50,646 nt of DNA, from contig JAIOPM010000024.1 of NCBI GenBank assembly GCA_021413885.1, forward strand, positions 1 through 50,646. The letters run 5' to 3'. Positions 1-9,095 of this stretch are shown here, piece by piece. The translations under genes and the position numbers were made by a program. Below the pieces are notes generated by a model that saw only the letters and a program-made list of their open reading frames with translations, had not been told where the DNA came from and did no database searches. Each line of letters opens with the position of its first letter. Within the stretch, counting starts at the first letter, position 1. This DNA comes from Planctomycetota bacterium (lineage in GTDB: Bacteria; Planctomycetota; UBA1135; GCA-002686595).

Positions 1-100
1 ACGAGCCACGACCGATCGCGGCCACCGAAATGCCGGTAGCACACCGCAACTGCGGTGACGCACTCGAGCGGCTCGCCCCCTGCGCCCTTGCGCGCGGCCC

Positions 101-130
101 CCGCGAGTGGCACGAATGGTGCCTTCGCGG
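101..130. promoter_or_regulatory. Imperfect dyad upstream of rubrerythrin gene
   Basis: Arms CCGCGA/TCGCGG (101-106, 125-130) and GGCAC/GTGCC (109-113, 119-123) are nested around GAATG. It lies 60 nt before the rubrerythrin start. It could be an operator or a 5' leader hairpin; no regulator motif is recognised. Confidence 0.3.
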
Positions 131-189
131 CGCACCTCGCCCGAACCGACCCACCGGCCCGACGCGGCCAACGATCCAAGGAGATGTCG

Positions 190-612
190 ATGTCCAAGCA
201 GCTCAAGGGCACCAAGACCCACAACAACCTGAAGGCCGCCTTCGCCGGCGAGAGCCAAGCCAACCGTCGCTACCTCTACTTCGCGAAGGTCGCGGACGTC
301 GAGGGCTACCCCGAAGTCGCCGGCAACTTCCGCGATACCGCCGAGGGCGAAACCGGCCACGCCCACGGGCACCTCGATTTCCTGAAGAAGGCGGGCGACC
401 CGGCGACCGACCTGCCGATCGGCGACACCAGCCTGAACCTCAAGGCCGCCGTCGCGGGCGAGACCCACGAGTACACCGACATGTACCCGGGCATGGCGAA
501 GACCGCGCGCGAGGAAGGCTTCGGCGAGATCGCCGACTGGTTCGAGACTTTGGCCAAAGCCGAGAAAGCTCACGCCGGCAAGTTCACCGCGATGTTGAAG
601 AGCATCGGCTAG
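190..612 (+). CDS. Rubrerythrin-type diiron protein without rubredoxin domain
   Basis: Ferritin-like diiron protein of 140 residues, of the family that reduces hydrogen peroxide in the cytoplasm. Two helix-pair halves are visible. The first has the ligand segment [10 protein letters not shown] (Glu21) followed by [10 protein letters not shown] (Glu54, His57). The second has AGETHEY followed by AEKAHAGKF (E-x-x-H). Classical rubrerythrin carries a C-terminal rubredoxin domain; this one stops after the ferritin-like domain, so electrons must come from a separate donor. ATG 190 was chosen because AAGGAG (178-183) sits 6 nt before it; ATG 184 would leave no spacing. The Fe-S protein 98 nt downstream is a plausible functional partner, though a terminator separates the two. 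Confidence 0.93.
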   Translation: MSKQLKGTKTHNNLKAAFAGESQANRRYLYFAKVADVEGYPEVAGNFRDTAEGETGHAHGHLDFLKKAGDPATDLPIGDTSLNLKAAVAGETHEYTDMYPGMAKTAREEGFGEIADWFETLAKAEKAHAGKFTAMLKSIG

Positions 613-643
613 TCGCCCAAGAGGTCCGACTCTCTCTCCCTCG

Positions 644-681
644 GCCGGCGTCTCGTAGACATGCGAGGCGCCGGCTTTTTT
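644..681 (+). terminator. Intrinsic terminator after rubrerythrin gene
   Basis: A 12-bp GC-rich stem (644-655 with 664-675, one G-U pair) closes an 8-nt loop and is followed directly by six T residues (676-681). It separates the rubrerythrin gene from the next gene. Confidence 0.88.
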
Positions 682-710
682 CGTTCCGCTCGCAACGCTA
701 CCCAAGAACC

Positions 711-2093
711 ATGAGTGATGGCATGAGCGACGGCCAAGCCCCGATCTCCTTCGCGCCGACGGACGGGCTCACGTACGACCCGAACGATCCCGTGTATTGG
801 CGGAGCGACAAGCTCGCCGCGGAAGTCACGCGCGCCTTCGAGATCTGCCACGGGTGCCGCATGTGCTTCAAGTACTGCGACAGCTTCCCGACGCTCTTCG
901 ATCTGATCGACAACAAGTACGACGGCGACGTGCGGCAAGTGACGCCGGCGGAGACCGAGCGCGTGATGGACGCGTGCTTCCAGTGCAAGCTCTGCGAAGT
1001 GCAGTGTCCGTACACGCCGCGCGACAAGCACGAGTTCCAGCTCGACTTCCCGAAGCTCGTGCACCGTTATCAAGCGGTGCGCGTCAAGGCGCACGGAGTG
1101 AAGGTGCGCGATCGCGTGCTCGGCGATCCGGATCTCGCCGGAGAGATGGCGCGTCTGTCGTTCGGCGTCGCCAACAAGATGAATCGTGTCGGACTCCATC
1201 GTTGGTTCATGGAGAAGACGCTCGGCGTGCACCGCGACAAGCTCTTGCCCGAGTTCGCCGCGACGACGTTCGAGCGTTGGGCCGACGAACAACACCTGAT
1301 CGACGAGACGCCCGGCGCGGAGACGGTTCTCTTCCAGACGTGCTACGTCCAGAACAACGAGCCCGAGATCGGCCGCGACACCGTCGAGGTGTTGCAGAAG
1401 AACCAGGTCGAGGTGCGTTGCCTGCGCGGCCTCGAATGTTGCGGGATGCCGGCGTGGGAGCACGGCGATCTCGACACGTTGCGAAAGCACGCGAAGGCGA
1501 ATCTCGACAAGCTGCTCCCCCACGTCGAGGCGGGCTCGAAGGTCCTCGCGATCAATCCGACGTGCTCGATGATGCTGCGGCGCGAATACCCCGAACTGGT
1601 CGCGCCGGAGGACAAGGAACGCGCGGTGAAATTGGCCGCCGCCGTGCGCGACCCGAGCGAATACCTCTGGTCGATCCGCGACGAACCGCGCTTCAACACC
1701 GACTTCAAGTCGACGCCGAACGGTCCCGTCGCGTACCACGCGCCGTGTCACCTGCGCGCGCAAGCGGTCGGCTTCAAGGGCCGCGATCTCCTGCGCAAGA
1801 TCCCCGGCGTCGCGCTGACGACGGCGATGGAGTGCTGCGGCCACGACGGCACGTACGCGATGAAGGTCGAGGGCTACGAGGTCAGCCAACGCGTCGGCAA
1901 GAACGCGTTCGAAGGCATGCAATCCGCCGAGGCCGAGATCTGGGCCACCGACTGCCCGCTCGCGGCGCTCCAGTTCGCGCAGCACGCCGGCAAGAAACCG
2001 ATGCACCCGATGTCGATCCTCGCTCGCGCCTACCGCGAGAACGGGTTTCCGACGAAGGTGCCGGAGCTCCCGCGGGGCGCCGACACTCCGTAG
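711..2093 (+). CDS. Fe-S oxidoreductase, HdrD/GlpC-like, two 4Fe-4S and two CCG domains
   Basis: A 460-residue soluble protein of the heterodisulfide reductase D / glycerol-3-phosphate dehydrogenase subunit C type. Two [4Fe-4S] ferredoxin motifs are seen near the N-terminus: C46-x2-C49-x2-C52-x3-C56 and C89-x2-C92-x2-C95-x3-C99-P. Two cysteine-rich CCG motifs follow, at Cys243-Cys244 and Cys375-Cys376. Such proteins pass electrons between a donor and a partner enzyme. In other bacteria homologues are often found beside rubrerythrin genes, as here, so it may be the electron donor to the rubredoxin-less rubrerythrin upstream; that is inference. The start at ATG 711 is just after the terminator; ATG 723 is an alternative. 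No strong Shine-Dalgarno is seen. Confidence 0.85.
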   Translation: MSDGMSDGQAPISFAPTDGLTYDPNDPVYWRSDKLAAEVTRAFEICHGCRMCFKYCDSFPTLFDLIDNKYDGDVRQVTPAETERVMDACFQCKLCEVQCPYTPRDKHEFQLDFPKLVHRYQAVRVKAHGVKVRDRVLGDPDLAGEMARLSFGVANKMNRVGLHRWFMEKTLGVHRDKLLPEFAATTFERWADEQHLIDETPGAETVLFQTCYVQNNEPEIGRDTVEVLQKNQVEVRCLRGLECCGMPAWEHGDLDTLRKHAKANLDKLLPHVEAGSKVLAINPTCSMMLRREYPELVAPEDKERAVKLAAAVRDPSEYLWSIRDEPRFNTDFKSTPNGPVAYHAPCHLRAQAVGFKGRDLLRKIPGVALTTAMECCGHDGTYAMKVEGYEVSQRVGKNAFEGMQSAEAEIWATDCPLAALQFAQHAGKKPMHPMSILARAYRENGFPTKVPELPRGADTP

Positions 2094-2123
2094 AGGGAGA
2101 AGAGAGCGCTGCCTCAACGCGCC

Positions 2124-2152
2124 TTGACGGTTCCGACCGACACTCGGATACT
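2124..2152 (+). promoter_or_regulatory. Sigma-70-like promoter of the 2.2-7.1 kb operon
   Basis: TTGACG (2124-2129), a 17-nt spacer, then GATACT (2147-2152). The predicted transcription start near 2159 leaves a short leader with GGAGAG (2162-2167) before the TTG start codon at 2173. Confidence 0.65.
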
Positions 2153-2172
2153 GCGCGCGTCGGAGAGAGTGC

Positions 2173-2793
2173 TTGCCTACTCGTCCCACGCATGATCGTC
2201 ATCCCGGTGATGACAACGATCCCCGTCTGGCCGTGCTGCGTGATGGCGGTCCGAGGGAGATTCTGTCGCGCCTGGTCGAGGGCGATCCCCTCGCACTTCA
2301 GAGTCGTGTGGGAACAGCGTGTTCGACCGGCGCGTGGTTGTTGAGCCAGAGTCGGCTGGTCCTCCGTACTGCGGCGCGGATCGCGTTCGAGGCGGGACGA
2401 CGGTCGATCGAGGGGCCGTTGGATGTTTGGCTCGACGCTCGAGTGGCGACCGCGATCGAAGAGATGCTCGGTGAGCAAGCGGAGGAGGAGTTCGCCCTCC
2501 GCCCCGTCGACGAGTCGCCCGACGGCGAGTACTACCGTGGCATCGCGACGGCGATGCAGATCGAAGCCGATCTCGGTCGACTCGTGTGTGCACGGGCGAA
2601 TCGGCTTCCGCTCGATCGACGCCGCGTCTTCTACGCGTTCGCGATCGAACGTCGCACCGTCGAGGAATGCTCGGCGCTGGGCTGGGGTAATCACGATCGA
2701 CTGCTCGAACTTTTCAGCCAGGCGGTAGTCGCGATCACCGGCAGCCTCGATCGCAAGGCCAACCACGATCCAAACGGGAGTGATCCAGCATGA
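2173..2793 (+). CDS. Divergent sigma-factor-like (ECF-type) regulatory protein
   Basis: A 206-residue protein whose layout suggests a divergent ECF sigma factor. Residues ~55-95 form an amphipathic helical block resembling region 2. Residues ~145-190 (LPLDRRRVFYAFAIERRTVE then a helix-turn-helix-like GWGNHDRLLELF) resemble region 4. Sequence identity to canonical sigma factors is low, so this is inference; a non-sigma helical regulator is the alternative. The TTG start at 2173 is supported by GGAGAG at 2162-2167 and the promoter at 2124-2152. Its stop overlaps the next start by 4 nt (ATGA), implying translational coupling. It is the first gene of a four-gene operon that ends in a large secreted protein. 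Confidence 0.5.
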   Translation: MPTRPTHDRHPGDDNDPRLAVLRDGGPREILSRLVEGDPLALQSRVGTACSTGAWLLSQSRLVLRTAARIAFEAGRRSIEGPLDVWLDARVATAIEEMLGEQAEEEFALRPVDESPDGEYYRGIATAMQIEADLGRLVCARANRLPLDRRRVFYAFAIERRTVEECSALGWGNHDRLLELFSQAVVAITGSLDRKANHDPNGSDPA

Positions 2794-3725
2794 GTGCCCC
2801 GCGAGCTCTCGACCCCGCGCTCCAGGAGGTCCTCGAGGACCTCGGTCGCGCACGTGGAGGTCAGTTGTTCGACATTCCGCCGCGCGCTCTCGCGCTCGGA
2901 CTGCCTGATGCGGCGACGCGACTGACGCCGATGACGCCTGGACTCCTTCCTGTGGAGCGGCACATTCTCGACACCCTCCGTGCGGAGTTCGTGGAGCTCT
3001 GCGTGGAGGCGTTCAAGGCGTCGCTGCTCGCGGACCAGAAGTGTCACACGCTGCACGCACCGCAGCCGGTAGACGGCCGGTCGTGGAAAGAGCGTGCGGC
3101 GCACTATCTCGATGCAAGCGGCGCCATGCACGTGGAGCCGGTGCATGAGTCCGAGCTTTTTGCCGGCCTTGCCGAGGGAATATGGCCACGCCACGATCGC
3201 CGACGCCTGCTGCTCGCCGCGCTACGTCTCGCGGACTCGGCGCGTTTGCGGATCTACCTTTGCTGCGAGCACCAAGCGAGAGGTGACTGGCGGACTTCGG
3301 TGCAACTCGCGGAGGACGTCACCGTGCGGCGGACCGCGCCAAGCGTGCAGAAGCATGCATTCGACACACTCGGCGTCGGGTGGATCGGCCTCGGTCGCGA
3401 AGAAGCCGCGGAGCCTTGCTACGAGCGCGCGCTGGTCACAGCGCAACGTCAATCGCTGACGGACTTCGAGGTAGCCATTCCCGCTCTCAACCTGTGTACG
3501 CTCGCCGTGCGACTCGGACGCGAGGATCAGCTCCTGCGTGCGTCGCAACTCTTGGACTCTCTCGACTCGATTTCCGCCGCCAGCGCAACCGCGCGACACG
3601 TTGACATTCTGAGGCGAGCGACGGACCATGGGTGGCGAACAGACGCACGCTCGGTCGACAGTGCGCGTCGCCATTTCGATCGCCTCGGAACGTCGTCACG
3701 GAGGGTCATCGATGCGCTTGCATAG
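2790..3725 (+). CDS. Hypothetical helical (TPR-like) protein
   Basis: A 311-residue protein with no signal peptide or membrane segment, so probably cytoplasmic. Residues ~130-260 look like a helical-repeat array, with short amphipathic helix pairs such as HAFDTLGVGWIGLGREEAAE and CYERALVTAQRQSLTDFEVA, typical of tetratricopeptide-like folds. The family is not recognised. It is translationally coupled to the sigma-like gene upstream through an ATGA overlap, and its 3' end overlaps the start of the small secreted peptide gene by 14 nt. The coupling suggests it works with the sigma-like protein, perhaps as a binding partner or anti-sigma adaptor; that role is inference. Confidence 0.6.
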   Translation: MSAPRALDPALQEVLEDLGRARGGQLFDIPPRALALGLPDAATRLTPMTPGLLPVERHILDTLRAEFVELCVEAFKASLLADQKCHTLHAPQPVDGRSWKERAAHYLDASGAMHVEPVHESELFAGLAEGIWPRHDRRRLLLAALRLADSARLRIYLCCEHQARGDWRTSVQLAEDVTVRRTAPSVQKHAFDTLGVGWIGLGREEAAEPCYERALVTAQRQSLTDFEVAIPALNLCTLAVRLGREDQLLRASQLLDSLDSISAASATARHVDILRRATDHGWRTDARSVDSARRHFDRLGTSSRRVIDALA

Positions 3726-3891
3726 TCGCTGGTTCCGGTGCTTGCTCGCGCTGGCCGCGCTGCTCGCAGCGACGAGCTTGGCGTGGTCGTTGGCGTCGTT
3801 CAGTTCGCCGAAGATCGGCGGTGGCTCGCAGACCGGAACTGGCGGATCGGGATCGATGCCTCCGCTGGGCCGGCAAGACAGGACGCCGTAG
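3712..3891 (+). CDS. Small secreted or membrane-anchored peptide, 59 aa
   Basis: A 59-residue reading frame preceded by a strong Shine-Dalgarno, GGAGGG at 3700-3705, 6 nt before ATG 3712. The N-terminus is basic (MRLHSRWFR) and followed by a hydrophobic stretch of about 20 residues, so it is a signal peptide or anchor. The mature part is short, Gly/Ser-rich and of low complexity. It lies between the TPR-like gene (14-nt overlap) and the large secreted protein gene (18 nt downstream), in the same operon. No family is recognised. It could be a secretion partner or a processed peptide. Confidence 0.55.
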   Translation: MRLHSRWFRCLLALAALLAATSLAWSLASFSSPKIGGGSQTGTGGSGSMPPLGRQDRTP

Positions 3892-3909
3892 TAGGGAGGC
3901 GCTGGTCGA

Positions 3910-6900
3910 ATGAAGAAGGTCGCCGGTGCAGCGGCCATCGCTGCGTGCCTGGTAATCGTGGCGTGGTGGTGCCTCCGCCGCCCTGTCGACACGGCGGCGA
4001 CGAGCGCCGGGTGGACGACGACGAGCCAAGAGCCCACCACTCCCGCGACGACTCGCTCCTCGGATCCACCGCTGCCGATTACAGCGAGCGTGGAATCCGT
4101 TGGTCGAAGCACCACGACCCCCACATCAGTGAGGATCACGATCCAAGCGCGCGGCGGAACTGCCGTCGCGCACGCGCACGTCACGCTGACGCAGATCCCG
4201 GAACTAGAGCGGGCGCAAGCCTGGTCGACGCTGGATTGGCGTGCAATCGACGCGACCGCGGTGAGCTGTTTCACGAACGAGGCCGGTGTCGCCGAGCTTC
4301 CGGTACCGGCTTTGATCGACTCCGGAACGCAGTGGGCGCTGCACGTTTCCGCGCCTGGATTCCAAATCGCGTCGAGTGGAATCGAGGGCCTGGCAGCGTT
4401 GATGCGACACGACACAGTGGCGCTCGAAGCCGCCGAAGCCCGACTACGAGTCGTCGACCCCTCTGGAGATCGGGTGACGAGCGCCCGGGTCGAAGTCTTC
4501 GGCAACGTCTCGAACCGAGAGCGCGGCAGTGCGCCGCAACTCGACGTCGACGCTCGGCGTGTCTTCCACCGCACCATCGAACTCAACGAGGCGGACTGGA
4601 CGCCGTGCTTCGCGTCGACGGACGAGGTCGTGACGATCGCATCGGTCAGCGATCGAGTCTCCGCAAATCGCACGGCAGCCGTTTCGGGCGACGTGTCGCT
4701 GACCGTTCGGCCCTGCTTCTTCGTGAGCGGACAGGTCGACTTGACAGCCGGCACGCAAATGGGAGAGCGAGCGACGGTACTTGCGGCCAGCAGCGATCCC
4801 TTCAACGTCTTCTGGGCGGCTGAGTACGCAGTCCGCGACGATGGTTCATTTGGCCCCGCGCCGTGCCCGTGGAACGGATCCGACCGGTACGCCTTCCAAT
4901 TGCTGTCGTCGCAGCGCCTTCCTCAGTTCGTCATTCACGACGCGCCTCCGCCTGGCGGAGACCTGTTCGTTCGCTTCAACGACGAGCCGAGCACTCCGAT
5001 ATCAGTACACGTCTCGGACGAACTGAAGCGACCCGTGGCAGGCGCGGCGATCGGACTGAGCTGGGCGGGTGAACAGACATCGCGTGACGTGTTGACGGCA
5101 CCGTTGCTGACGGACGAACGGGGAGACGCAACGCTTCCCGCTCCAGCGACCGCCGGAATCTGGATTCGCGCGCGGAAGAAAGGCCACGCACCGTTCGATG
5201 ACGGCCCGTTTCTCATCGCGCCATCCGGTGAACGTCGGGTCGAGATCGTGATGAAGCACGGTGGTCGGATCGAAGGCAAGGTCATGTCAAACGGAGCGCC
5301 AGTGCCGTCGTTCCAGCTCAGCTATTGGCCACCGTCCGACTACAACCAGATCACACGGCACGACGTCGAAGGCCAACGCGACGGTCGTTTCGTGATCGAG
5401 GACGTGGAGGTACGCGAACTACTGATGTTCGCGGCATCCAAGGAGAATCCGCGCAGTGAGATCGTCGCCGTCGAGTTTCGTGGTGGCGTCGCCGGTCCGT
5501 ACGACCTCGAACTCGCGCCCTCGATTCGCGGCCGCGGTCAACTCATCGACTCCGAAACGCGGGCGCCGATCAAGGACGGCACCGTCCAGACCTGGAATGC
5601 CTGGCTCTACCAGATCCTCACCGCTCAAAGTGAACCGGTCGCGGTCGACGGCGCCGGGCGTTTCGAAGTCACCGGACTTCGGCCGGGTCGCAACATGCTG
5701 TGGATCAACGCGCCGGGCTACCACTGGGTCCAACCGTCGGTGTTCGCGGAAGCTGGCGTAGTCGCGGATGTCGGTCTCGTTCCGATGGAACGTGGGCAGA
5801 CCATGACCGTCGTGCTCGAGAGCCAGCGACCGGTCGACTTCACGAGCTACTCCCTTTCCGTCCAGTGGCTCGTGGACTTCCCGTTCACGCCGTTCGACAC
5901 CCGTGGACGGATGGACGTCCCCGACCTGGCGCGCGGACGAGCGCAAGTGCTGGTGCACTATCCGGATGACTCCCTGGTGGTGTTCACTCACGACGTGCGA
6001 CGCGCCGTCGCCCAGGAAGTGCAGCACACGATCCAAGGCGACATCGACGTCGAACTGCACCTTCGGTTCGGCCCCGAGTGCAGAGACGTTGACGAGCTCG
6101 AAGTCGCGCTCGACTACAACGATGGACGGAGGTGGATCACACGCTGGTTCAGCGTGCCGGACGACGGCACGGTGCACGTCGCTGGGCTGCCGAAGCGCGA
6201 CGTGTACGCGTCGGTGTTCGGCGCTGGAAAGGCGCTCTCCAGGACGAAGCTGCCCCTTGGAATCGAGAAGCAACAAGCGCTCGATGTCGATGTCCCCTGC
6301 CGCTTCAAGTCGCTGCGCGTCGTCGACGCCACCGGACTCCCGCGCGCGAGCACGACCGTCTTCTATTCCTGTGTCGGCTCCGTGATGACGGCCAGACTCG
6401 ATTTCGTCACGGACGACCAAGGCAGGCTGCGAATCCCGTGGCCCGATTGCGACGAGATCCTCCTCGGCGTGTTGGGGCCCAGCTCGCGCTTGGGCGTGCA
6501 CGTGGCTCTCGATCGCGAGCCCGAGCAGGTCGTGCGCCTTGCTGCGCCCGCTCGGTTGCTCATTCGCCTCCACGACCAAGGCGTGTCGTTGCCTGGCATC
6601 ACGGTGTGGGTGCAGGAACCGCTCCTGGGCCAGGGCATCAACCCAGAAGCCACCGACCGCAACGGACGAGTGGCGTGGGACGACGTCGAGGCAACTACGT
6701 ACGAGGTGTGGATCGATGGACAAGGCGTGTGGCGCACGCAGGCGTTCTTGGACGCCGAGTTCGATTCCGAGCAGCCCCATCAGATCGATGTTCGTCGACT
6801 AGGCGCGGTTCAGTTCGACGTCCGTGGTCCCCTGGGCGAACCGCTCTCAGGAGCTCGCGTCACCCTGAGCTCGAAGGAGTTCGGTGAGACCACCGACGAT

Positions 6901-7089
6901 TGGGTGGCGCGTGGACGCCTGATCGACTTCCAACCGATCTCCGATCTCGAAGGTCGCGTGAACTGTGCGGGCGTGCCACACGGCGAGTATGGATGGATCG
7001 TCGAGTCAGCGGACGGTGCACGCGCCGAGGGCTTGGTCGAGGTGCCCGCCGCCGATCACACGACTGTCACGGCAATCGTCGCGCAATGA
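3910..7089 (+). CDS. Large secreted multi-domain protein with carboxypeptidase-regulatory-like beta repeats
   Basis: A 1059-residue exported protein. Residues 1-22 (MKKVAGAAAIAACLVIVAWW then CL) are a signal peptide or anchor, followed by a Thr/Ser/Pro-rich linker to about residue 65. The rest is a series of ~80-100-residue beta-rich modules. Each shows the pattern G-x-V-x(n)-G-x-P-V/L-x-G-A, then an aromatic or Gly turn, then a D-x-x-G-R-F/A closing strand, as in CarboxypepD_reg/SpaA-like domains. It probably acts outside the membrane as a structural or adhesive protein. GGGAGG at 3894-3899 supports the start. It is the last and largest gene of the operon, so regulation of its amount may be the purpose of the sigma-like and TPR-like genes upstream. 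Confidence 0.7.
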   Translation: MKKVAGAAAIAACLVIVAWWCLRRPVDTAATSAGWTTTSQEPTTPATTRSSDPPLPITASVESVGRSTTTPTSVRITIQARGGTAVAHAHVTLTQIPELERAQAWSTLDWRAIDATAVSCFTNEAGVAELPVPALIDSGTQWALHVSAPGFQIASSGIEGLAALMRHDTVALEAAEARLRVVDPSGDRVTSARVEVFGNVSNRERGSAPQLDVDARRVFHRTIELNEADWTPCFASTDEVVTIASVSDRVSANRTAAVSGDVSLTVRPCFFVSGQVDLTAGTQMGERATVLAASSDPFNVFWAAEYAVRDDGSFGPAPCPWNGSDRYAFQLLSSQRLPQFVIHDAPPPGGDLFVRFNDEPSTPISVHVSDELKRPVAGAAIGLSWAGEQTSRDVLTAPLLTDERGDATLPAPATAGIWIRARKKGHAPFDDGPFLIAPSGERRVEIVMKHGGRIEGKVMSNGAPVPSFQLSYWPPSDYNQITRHDVEGQRDGRFVIEDVEVRELLMFAASKENPRSEIVAVEFRGGVAGPYDLELAPSIRGRGQLIDSETRAPIKDGTVQTWNAWLYQILTAQSEPVAVDGAGRFEVTGLRPGRNMLWINAPGYHWVQPSVFAEAGVVADVGLVPMERGQTMTVVLESQRPVDFTSYSLSVQWLVDFPFTPFDTRGRMDVPDLARGRAQVLVHYPDDSLVVFTHDVRRAVAQEVQHTIQGDIDVELHLRFGPECRDVDELEVALDYNDGRRWITRWFSVPDDGTVHVAGLPKRDVYASVFGAGKALSRTKLPLGIEKQQALDVDVPCRFKSLRVVDATGLPRASTTVFYSCVGSVMTARLDFVTDDQGRLRIPWPDCDEILLGVLGPSSRLGVHVALDREPEQVVRLAAPARLLIRLHDQGVSLPGITVWVQEPLLGQGINPEATDRNGRVAWDDVEATTYEVWIDGQGVWRTQAFLDAEFDSEQPHQIDVRRLGAVQFDVRGPLGEPLSGARVTLSSKEFGETTDDWVARGRLIDFQPISDLEGRVNCAGVPHGEYGWIVESADGARAEGLVEVPAADHTTVTAIVAQ

Positions 7090-7145
7090 CGCGACGCCGG
7101 CCGGTGCTCACACGAGGCGGCCGCATTCGTAGGGTCCCCTGGGGA

Positions 7146-7175
7146 TTGGCGCCCCTTCGACCGACAAGGTAGGGT
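7146..7175 (+). promoter_or_regulatory. Promoter of the ABC/TolC-type export operon
   Basis: TTGGCG (7146-7151), an 18-nt spacer, then TAGGGT (7170-7175). The predicted start of transcription is only ~5 nt before ATG 7187, so the first gene would have almost no leader. Confidence 0.55.
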
Positions 7176-7186
7176 CATCCCAGGCC

Positions 7187-7594
7187 ATGAACTTCCGCCG
7201 CTTCTGGATTGCGCTGCTCTGCCTGCCTGCGCTCATCGCGCCCAGCGGCTTGAGTTTGGTGCTCTGCCTCTGCGGGAACGTGACACCGAGCGCGGCGCGC
7301 GAGTCGTGCTGCGCGAAGGTCGAGACGCGCTCCTGCTGCGACGAGCGCACGCCGAATCCCGAAGCGCCGGTCACCGTGCGCGCGCCCTGCGCGGGTTGCC
7401 ACGGCATCACCACGCCGGACGGTTCGGCGACGCGGACGTCGAGCGGCGCGGAGGAACTCGGCAACCAAGCGCTGCTGCCGTTGCCGCGCAGCTTCGCTCT
7501 CGCGTCGACGGTCCGCGCACTGCTCGACCTCGGTGCGCGTCCGCGCGCGCCCCACGCGCCGCCCGGCGCGGCGCCGATTCCGCTGCGCATCTAA
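7187..7594 (+). CDS. Cys-rich secreted hypothetical protein
   Basis: A 135-residue protein with an N-terminal signal sequence (residues 1-25) followed by a cysteine-rich segment. CLCG, SCCAK, SCCDE and PCAGCHG give ten Cys in about 55 residues (~27-80), then a Pro/Ala-rich tail. The paired cysteines suggest binding of a soft metal or disulfide chemistry in the periplasm. The family is not recognised. It is the first gene of a run that continues with a TolC-like protein, a HlyD-like adaptor and an ABC transporter, so it may deliver or sense the exported substrate; this is inference. There is no clear Shine-Dalgarno, consistent with the near-leaderless promoter just upstream. Confidence 0.6.
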   Translation: MNFRRFWIALLCLPALIAPSGLSLVLCLCGNVTPSAARESCCAKVETRSCCDERTPNPEAPVTVRAPCAGCHGITTPDGSATRTSSGAEELGNQALLPLPRSFALASTVRALLDLGARPRAPHAPPGAAPIPLRI

Positions 7595-7664
7595 CGACGA
7601 TTCCGGACGTGTCGAAACCGGCGAGTTCGCTCGCCGAGCTCGTTTCCTTCGTCTTGGAGTCGTC

Positions 7665-9095
7665 ATGGCTCGATCGCTCTCGAAGCGGCGCGTGCGCGAG
7701 GCGCGCGTCCCGGCCCGCATGGCCGCGAAATTCCTCGCATCCGGTCTCGTCGTGCTCGGCGCGTGTCGCGCGCATCCGTACGTCGAGCCGCGCTTCTCCG
7801 ACGTCGAGCATTCGATCGCGACGCGCGGCGCAAGTCCGGAAGAACTCGAGCGAGCGTTCGAACTCGCCGACCTGACTCCGCTCTCCCTTCCGCTCCCGCC
7901 GAAGGAGCAGCGCGCCGATCCCGACCAAGACGCGTTCTGGCACGCGAGCGCCCTCGCCTGGAATGCGGGCGTGCACGAGATGCGCCACCGCTTCCTCGAG
8001 GCGCGAGCTTCGTCTCGGAGCGCCGGCGCGCCCGAGCCGATCCGCGTCGACGCCGACGCGGTCACCGACGGCGACGACCGCGAGACGGAAGTCCGCGCGT
8101 CGCTCGACGTGCTCGGCCTCTTCGGCCTCGGCGCCGCGAAAGCGGCGCGCGCGCTCGCCGGCGAGGAAACGCGCCTCGCGTTCGCCGAGTACGAGCGCAC
8201 GGTCTGGAACGCGTGGATCGACGTCGATCGCGCGCGGGTCGAGCTCGCGTCGCGGCGCACGTTGGTTGCGGCGCTCGACGTGCTCGCGACCGAGCAAGAG
8301 CCGCTGCGCCGCCGTCGCGAGATCCTGAGTCAACGCGGTTTCGCCGCGACCGACACGATCGAGACGGCGCGTTTGCCGGAGACGATGCTCTCGGCCGAGC
8401 GCGCGATGCTGCGCGGCGAGATCGCGGAGGCGCGCGAGGCGCTCGCGCTAGCCGCGGGCCTGCCGAGCGACGCAGCAGTGCTCGACCGCGAGCCCGCGGC
8501 GCTGACGATGCGGCTCGTCGAACTCACGCCGCTCGCGCCCCCGACCGCGGAACTTCTCTGGGACGCGCGCCCCGAAGTCCGCGCGATGCGCGTGCGTTGC
8601 GCGATCGCCGAGGCGAAGTTGCGCGCGGTGCTCGCCGAGCGTCTGCCCGAACTGCGCCTCGGCGTGAAGGCGCTCTTCCGACCGGACACGGTGCTCGCGG
8701 GCCCGTTGCTCGACGCGGCGTTCGCGTACCCGGGCGCGCGCGACGGTCGCATCGAAGCCGCGCACCTCGAGTGCGAGGAGATGCGCGAAGCGGTCGAGGC
8801 CGAATTGCTCGCGGCGATCGCGCGTTCGCGCGCGGCAGCCGAAGTGTGGACGACGGCGCGAGCGAGCTTCGAGCACGACGCGGCGACGCTCGTGCAGGCT
8901 TCGCAAACGGCGTGGAGCGCGGCGCGAGCTCGCGCGCTCAACGACACCGGCGCGTTGACCGACGCGGCGACGATGCTCGGCGAGCGGATGAAGGCGTTGA
9001 AGCTCGCGGCCGAACTCGAACGCAAGGTCGCGCTCGCCGCGCTCGAATTCCGACGCGCAGCCGGCGCGCCGCGCGAAACAGAGGTGCAGCCGTGA
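7665..9095 (+). CDS. TolC-like outer-membrane efflux lipoprotein
   Basis: A 476-residue protein of the outer-membrane efflux type: long Ala/Glu/Arg-rich helices in two halves, each with the pattern of the TolC coiled-coil barrel. An internal Met (ATG 7719) begins a lipoprotein signal ending in VLGAC, which predicts lipid attachment at that Cys. ATG 7665 is preceded by GGAG (7656-7659) at good spacing, while 7719 would give a more typical lipoprotein signal; both are in frame. The 3' end overlaps the adaptor gene by 4 nt (GTGA). With the downstream adaptor and ABC components it would form a cell-spanning export channel. Confidence 0.75.
   Translation: MARSLSKRRVREARVPARMAAKFLASGLVVLGACRAHPYVEPRFSDVEHSIATRGASPEELERAFELADLTPLSLPLPPKEQRADPDQDAFWHASALAWNAGVHEMRHRFLEARASSRSAGAPEPIRVDADAVTDGDDRETEVRASLDVLGLFGLGAAKAARALAGEETRLAFAEYERTVWNAWIDVDRARVELASRRTLVAALDVLATEQEPLRRRREILSQRGFAATDTIETARLPETMLSAERAMLRGEIAEAREALALAAGLPSDAAVLDREPAALTMRLVELTPLAPPTAELLWDARPEVRAMRVRCAIAEAKLRAVLAERLPELRLGVKALFRPDTVLAGPLLDAAFAYPGARDGRIEAAHLECEEMREAVEAELLAAIARSRAAAEVWTTARASFEHDAATLVQASQTAWSAARARALNDTGALTDAATMLGERMKALKLAAELERKVALAALEFRRAAGAPRETEVQP

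Noticed and set aside
88..117. Promoter TTGCGC-18-ACGAAT before the rubrerythrin gene
   Set aside because: The -10 lacks the TA/CA start seen in the other promoters here; too weak to list.
30..710. In-frame upstream extension of the Fe-S protein through the rubrerythrin gene
   Set aside because: The extension is Arg/Pro-rich, out of frame with the rubrerythrin gene and crosses an intrinsic terminator; ATG 711 begins the conserved protein.
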